Part shown: positions 24,065 to 27,192 of the stretch, one piece after another | How the letters are laid out: each line of letters begins with the position of its first letter | How positions within the stretch are numbered: position 1 is the stretch's first letter | Source of the DNA: a virus | Direction: 5' to 3' (one strand) | IMG/VR virus record: IMGVR_UViG_3300010410_000119 | Coordinates: 1 to 27,192 of that record | Length of the DNA stretch: 27,192 bases | Translations under genes and position numbers: made by a program | Notes under the pieces: model-generated | The model's database searches: none | What the model saw: the letters and a program-made list of their open reading frames with translations, nothing else | Told to the model about the DNA's origin: nothing

Positions 24065-24828
24065 TAAGATTCACCCACCTTTCTGAATGCCCCGCTTCCC
24101 TCAAGGTTCTTAAGAAGTGTCTTTCTTGTTTGCTTATACTCTGGGCCATTCATACCAATCCGTATCAACCAAGTTCTAAGTGCATACTTGGGATTATCAT
24201 CCTGCGCCTGTTTGTAAGAAGCGCGTTTCAGTGTTTTGGCATATTGGTCGATGAGAGTAATGAGTTCTTTAAAGGCGGTCTTTTCCTCTTCCGTCTCATT
24301 CTCTTTTTGCAAAGTAAAAGTGATCTTTTGATTTTCAAAATCAAATTCTAACCCAGGGAGCTCATCCTGGAAGTTTTCAAGGACCTGCTTTAAGTCCTCC
24401 AGGTCTTTAATGTTTTGGCCCTCTAGCTTTTCAGCCAGTGTGTCTGATACAAACACCTTTGAGCCTTCAAATGCCAAGGTTAAAAGATGCTGCTTACTTG
24501 AGATCATGTTAATCAGATTTTGCAAGGTGCCTTCTGTATGGTCTGTCATGGGAAGAATTAACTCAAATCCTTTAACCTTCCCTAAGCTAGCTGCTACTAC
24601 TCCAGCGTCTTCATCCATAACATTTTCAGTTGCACTTACAACAGGCGGGTTCAAAATCTCCTCTAAGGTGAGTTTTTCCCCTTGAGCGTTTGTGATGTTC
24701 CCCACCCGATCCACAGTATAGGTTTCATCTGCTGTCCTGATCTCGTAGGCGAATGTTGGTACATTGAGATAAAGGGGTTTAACACCAAAGTGCTCACCTA
24801 TCCTTTTCACCATTTCTTTACGGTCCAT
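24064..24828 (-). CDS. Mobile-element protein with amidoligase-tail-like C-terminus ('virulence-related' family)
   Basis: A 254-residue protein. Residues 1-60 (MVKRIGEHFGVKPLYLNVPTF, YTVDRVGNITNAQG) and the middle FELILPMTDHTEGTLQNLINM match a family that is often labelled 'virulence-related protein' in gut Firmicute elements; the label has no experimental basis I know of. Residues 212-249 (NPKYALRTWLIRIG onward to GSGAFR) are 20/38 identical to residues 265-302 of the amidoligase in this window, so the two share a module. The ATG at 24828 has AAGGAGG upstream and lies 30 bases after the promoter-like motif; the frame is open further upstream but only across that motif. Function unknown; a partner or substrate of the amidoligase is one idea. 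Confidence 0.75.
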   Translation of the reverse strand: MDRKEMVKRIGEHFGVKPLYLNVPTFAYEIRTADETYTVDRVGNITNAQGEKLTLEEILNPPVVSATENVMDEDAGVVAASLGKVKGFELILPMTDHTEGTLQNLINMISSKQHLLTLAFEGSKVFVSDTLAEKLEGQNIKDLEDLKQVLENFQDELPGLEFDFENQKITFTLQKENETEEEKTAFKELITLIDQYAKTLKRASYKQAQDDNPKYALRTWLIRIGMNGPEYKQTRKTLLKNLEGSGAFRKVGES

Positions 24829-24857
24829 GTTCTTACCTCCTTGCTTTTTGGTACTTA

Positions 24858-24888
24858 CATATATCACTCTAAGCACCATGTATAGCAA
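24858..24888 (-). promoter_or_regulatory. Recurrent phage promoter-like motif, copy B
   Basis: On the minus strand TTGCTA (24888-24883), 19 bases ending in TTAGAGTGA, TATATG (24863-24858), then CAAAAAG. It lies between a terminator and the 254-residue gene, so a promoter role is likely. Confidence 0.65.
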
Positions 24889-24940
24889 GCATTTTCTGTA
24901 AGAATCTACTCAAAGATTTTCGGTTAAAATCGCTATAAAG

Positions 24941-24961
24941 AAAGCAGGCTCAATGCCTGCA
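24941..24961 (-). terminator. Terminator after the small two-gene unit
   Basis: On the minus strand GCAGGC pairs with GCCTGC around a 5-base loop and is followed by TTTCTTTAT. It lies just after the 103-residue gene and before promoter motif B. Confidence 0.8.
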
Positions 24962-24980
24962 GTCGAGAGTTTCTTGTAAG

Positions 24981-25292
24981 TTATATTTCAAGAGCCGTAT
25001 ATCTTGGGTAGTCATATCCTTCCGAATTAACCAGCACTTTTTCATTGGTATCCATATTGACGACTCGTACACACCTTACCTCTCCATCCATATTGACTCC
25101 GCCATCTTCAGATCTGATCCAAAACTGATCCTTTAAGAAATCATCAGCAAAGTCCCTAAAGTACTCATCGGCTAGGGAAACCTCTCTAATGATAATATAA
25201 GGCTGTCCTTTTTGGCCCTCTTTCACTGCCCGCAGGGTAAGGTCTTTTAGCTCATCAAGGTCACGTACTTTTCTGCCGAATAACGCTTTCAT
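24981..25292 (-). CDS. Accessory protein of unknown function (possibly DUF6329-like)
   Basis: A 103-residue protein with an N-terminal helix (RDLDELKDLTLRAVKEGQKG), central strands (YIIIREVSLADEYFRDFADD) and a C-terminus EGYDYPRYTALE that recalls a small family (DUF6329, from memory) of clostridial mobile elements. The ATG at 25292 overlaps the stop of the 61-residue gene (TGATG). No catalytic pattern is visible. It lies beside the amidoligase genes. Confidence 0.65.
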   Translation of the reverse strand: MKALFGRKVRDLDELKDLTLRAVKEGQKGQPYIIIREVSLADEYFRDFADDFLKDQFWIRSEDGGVNMDGEVRCVRVVNMDTNEKVLVNSEGYDYPRYTALEI

Positions 25293-25477
25293 CACTTGCC
25301 ACCTCCCAGGGGTTTAAAATGGCCTGATCCGATAAACTCTTCCATCTCACCAGAGGTGTAAATCAAACATTCATCATCATTACCATCAACCGGTGAAAGA
25401 ACAATGTCTCCGCACCATTTTCCTGCGATTTTGTAGACTTTTCCGCTTCTACTTTCAAACTGATCATTCTTCTTCAT
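25292..25477 (-). CDS. Small accessory protein, unknown function
   Basis: A 61-residue protein (KKNDQFESRSGKVYKIAG ... YTSGEMEEFIGSGHF). The family was not recognised; the strand-rich sequence with GKVYKI and WCGDIVLSP suggests a small beta-barrel. It has a strong AAGGAGG site and starts 37 bases after promoter motif C, as first gene of a two-gene unit. Confidence 0.65.
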   Translation of the reverse strand: MKKNDQFESRSGKVYKIAGKWCGDIVLSPVDGNDDECLIYTSGEMEEFIGSGHFKPLGGGK

Positions 25478-25514
25478 GCTTTTTCCTCCTTGTCCTGTGC
25501 TTTTTTTGGTAGTC

Positions 25515-25545
25515 TATATATCACTCTAAAAGCACATAATAGCAA
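25515..25545 (-). promoter_or_regulatory. Recurrent phage promoter-like motif, copy C
   Basis: On the minus strand TTGCTA (25545-25540), 19 bases ending in TTAGAGTGA, TATATA (25520-25515), then CAAAAAAA. It lies between the cyclotransferase gene and the 61-residue gene. Confidence 0.65.
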
Positions 25546-25575
25546 GGACTATTTGAAGTGAAAGATGTATTTCTT

Positions 25576-26067
25576 TTACAGATAGGTTGGAGGATGTCTT
25601 AGGATTTCCCTTTCACTTATGTCCAGGGCATCGTCAATGTATTTCCCATCAAACCCAGCAGTCTTATATCCTGCCCTTACGGTTTTAAGATATCCTGGAC
25701 TCGGTAAATTCAAATGGATCCTGTCGGGAATCTTGTCAGTCATGATATACACCATGGCCATAACCGACTCCCCAGTATCTAAGGTCACTTTCACATCCAG
25801 CTTCTCATAGAACCTGGGATAGCCTTCATAAAAATCTAGCGCTTCTTCATCTTCCGGTTGAAGCTCCCAAACTAGAACCGGTACCTTGCCGCCTCGTTTC
25901 TTCTCAATGGTGCAGTAGGCGTTTCCACCGCTGCCTTTAAAAAGCAGGCGATAACCCTTAAGATATGCCTTACCATAAACCGTAGCTGCGGGACACCTCA
26001 TCGCCATCTGGTCTATGTTTAGGTTTGATCCATAGGCTAGATTAAGCCTTTTTACACTTGTCATCAT
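25576..26067 (-). CDS. Gamma-glutamylcyclotransferase-like (AIG2/GGCT) protein
   Basis: A 163-residue protein with the family's substrate loop YGSN (12-15), MAMRCPAATVYGKAYLKGY, and LDFYEG with the likely catalytic Glu81; FYEK and VYIMTD follow. GGCT enzymes release 5-oxoproline from gamma-glutamyl amides, breaking the kind of bond an amidoligase makes. It follows the amidoligase gene in the same direction after about 130 bases, a pairing already noted in phages and mobile elements by comparative genomics. The two probably make and break the same unusual amide bond. A reader should keep in mind that neither the substrate nor activity is shown. Start at the ATG pair at 26067 after AGAAAGGA; an adjacent TTG is possible. 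Confidence 0.85.
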   Translation of the reverse strand: MMTSVKRLNLAYGSNLNIDQMAMRCPAATVYGKAYLKGYRLLFKGSGGNAYCTIEKKRGGKVPVLVWELQPEDEEALDFYEGYPRFYEKLDVKVTLDTGESVMAMVYIMTDKIPDRIHLNLPSPGYLKTVRAGYKTAGFDGKYIDDALDISEREILRHPPTYL

Positions 26068-26103
26068 CAATCCATCCTTTCTAACACTCGGTTTCTGCCC
26101 CTT

Positions 26104-26203
26104 AGCTTCGCCTGTGTGGGCTGTTCTTAAAGCTGAGGAGTCCTTCTACCACCTTAAGAGCGGTTGCCCGCTCGGTGGGTTTGAAGGCGCCGCCTTTTAT
26201 CTA
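26104..26203 (-). other. GC-rich structured spacer between amidoligase and cyclotransferase genes
   Basis: On the minus strand, right after the amidoligase TAG stop, CCACC-GAGCGG-GCAA-CCGCTC-TTAA-GGTGG (26178-26149) can fold as a two-part stem with a GCAA tetraloop and a 4-base bulge; a second stem AGCTT/AAGCT spans 26134-26104. The amidoligase frame also remains open for 33 codons after the TAG (GGAFKPTERATALKVVEGLL). It may be a structured RNA, a coding remnant or both. Confidence 0.4.
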
Positions 26204-27124
26204 TGCGGCTGTACGAAATCTCCAGGCCGCGGAGCCGTCTAGATGTTTACAAAGGTGCTCTCTGCAGTTTTTGAAGTCGTCTCCGATAAAACCGATTCGG
26301 TTAAGCCAGGTTCTCATGGAAAACTTAGGGTTTTCAACCTGGGGCTTTTTACTGCTAGCGCTTTTTTGTGTTAATGCCTGATGGTTCATGGCAAGGCTTA
26401 AGGCAACGTAGCTTCGAATCTTTCCTGCGTGGAGGGTTCCGTTGAATCCCCTAAGCTCAACCGTTCCGCACCCGTTAAAAAGGCTGTGAAGGTTCAGGAA
26501 ATGGTATCGGCTCTCGTGGTAGTGCCTTTCTCTTCTATCTCCATAACCTTGGTACCAAATGTCCTCAATTTGTTTGAGCGTAGTTGGTTTTTTTCTATTC
26601 AGCTTTTTCACCAAGCTTTCATCCATCTTCTTGCAGTAGTGCATTCTTCTTTGTTCTATCTGAAGGGCATCGTATAAAAGGTCGTTTCTTGAGTAGATGA
26701 TGTTCATGAAGTTTCTGATGGACCTTGGGGTATGGTCCCTTCCGTCTAGGTGGATATGGATTCCAGTACAGTTTTGCTGCTCTGAAAAGGCTCCAGCTTT
26801 TCTGAGTTTTCTCACCATCTCCTGGAGGCTTTCCATATCCCTTTCATAGGTCAGGATCGGGCTGACCAGCTCGACACTGTATTCGCTGCTTGCGCTGACC
26901 TTTTGTCCACCGGTTCTCTTCTGGCACTTTATGCTGCCGTCGTACACGATCTTCCAAACTCGCCCATCCCTCTCTGTGATTTTCAAAGTTTTGTAATAGT
27001 CATGAACCTCTTCTATGGTTCCCTCCAAATGATCGGCAACAACCTTCGCTGCCTTTTTCCTTGTAATGCCTGTCATCTCGATTTCAATACCGAAGTTACT
27101 CTTTAAAAAGTCTTTGCTTGTCAT
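26201..27124 (-). CDS. Amidoligase (Amidoligase_2-like, carboxylate-amine ligase)
   Basis: A 307-residue protein of the glutamine-synthetase-like amidoligase group: FGIEIEMTG (11-19), YDGSI (61-65), ELVSPIL (85-91), CTGIHIHLDG (119-128) and RYHFLNLHSLF with GTVELRGFNGTL (206-231) give the acidic and histidine residues expected to bind ATP and metal. Such enzymes join a carboxyl group to an amine, perhaps on a cell-wall peptide, small metabolite or protein. Residues 265-302 are a separate C-terminal module shared with the 254-residue protein encoded downstream. The gene is preceded by promoter motif D and AAAGGGG, and followed by the cyclotransferase gene. The substrate is unknown. Confidence 0.88.
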   Translation of the reverse strand: MTSKDFLKSNFGIEIEMTGITRKKAAKVVADHLEGTIEEVHDYYKTLKITERDGRVWKIVYDGSIKCQKRTGGQKVSASSEYSVELVSPILTYERDMESLQEMVRKLRKAGAFSEQQNCTGIHIHLDGRDHTPRSIRNFMNIIYSRNDLLYDALQIEQRRMHYCKKMDESLVKKLNRKKPTTLKQIEDIWYQGYGDRRERHYHESRYHFLNLHSLFNGCGTVELRGFNGTLHAGKIRSYVALSLAMNHQALTQKSASSKKPQVENPKFSMRTWLNRIGFIGDDFKNCREHLCKHLDGSAAWRFRTAA

Positions 27125-27170
27125 GTGTATTTGCCCCTTTCTTGTTTAGGTGTGTTTCTTTTGTCATGTA

Positions 27171-27192
27171 CATATATCACTCTAAACAAGAT
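27171..27192 (-). promoter_or_regulatory. Recurrent phage promoter-like motif, copy D (cut by window edge)
   Basis: On the minus strand TTTAGAGTGA followed by TATATG (27176-27171) and, 7 bases later, CAAAAG. The expected TTGCTA would lie beyond the window. It is 47 bases before the amidoligase start. Confidence 0.55.

Noticed and set aside
24829-24888. Longer N-terminus of the 254-residue protein starting at 24888
   Set aside because: It would run through promoter motif B, and the strong AAGGAGG is placed for the ATG at 24828.

Overview
This window is the morphogenesis, lysis and integration part of a siphovirus-type prophage (HK97-like head, long tail) from a low-to-mid GC Firmicute, most likely a member of the Clostridia. 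The signs are strong AGGAGG ribosome-binding sites, TTG and GTG starts, toxin-secretion-type holin, P27-type small terminase, a small 'head fibre' gene and large serine recombinases. Every gene supported here is on the minus strand, so the prophage reads from high to low coordinates.

Layout in direction of transcription. (1) 27.2-23.3 kb: an accessory region of four short transcription units. It holds an amidoligase, a gamma-glutamylcyclotransferase-like protein, two small proteins of unknown function, a 254-residue protein that shares a C-terminal module with the amidoligase, and three further small proteins. Three of these units start just downstream of the same promoter-like motif (TTGCTA, 19 bases, TATATG/A, with a conserved GAGTGA). 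(2) 23.2-17.1 kb: packaging and head genes: small and large terminase, portal, ClpP-type prohead protease, major capsid protein, head-fibre-like protein and head-tail connector. (3) 17.1-9.6 kb: head closure, gp10-like, tail completion, major tail protein with an Ig-like tail domain, tail chaperones joined by a -1 frameshift signal, tape measure, tail-tip protein and a beta-propeller-like putative receptor-binding protein. (4) 9.6-8.2 kb: holin and an N-acetylmuramoyl-L-alanine amidase with a SPOR domain. (5) 8.1-1.1 kb: three large serine recombinase genes preceded by a fourth copy of the promoter motif. (6) 1.0-0 kb: an AbiE type IV toxin-antitoxin pair behind a doubled operator; its toxin gene runs off the left edge.

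The most unusual items are as follows. The recombinase block looks like a duplicated A-B pair whose second copy is fused into one protein of about 1109 residues with two catalytic serines. The amidoligase and the 254-residue protein share a 38-residue C-terminal module (20 identities). The promoter-like motif is repeated in the accessory units and before the recombinases. Intrinsic terminators sit directly before the small terminase and tape-measure genes with no visible room for a new promoter, which suggests processive antitermination. The -1 frameshift site of the tail chaperones is textbook quality (A AAA AAC, 6-base spacer, perfect 9-bp stem).

The phage-host junction is not identified. 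By the usual position of attachment sites next to serine integrase genes it should lie close to the end of the recombinase block, between about 0.85 and 1.14 kb, which would place AbiE in flanking DNA, but this is inference. No tRNA, rRNA, CRISPR array or insertion sequence was seen.
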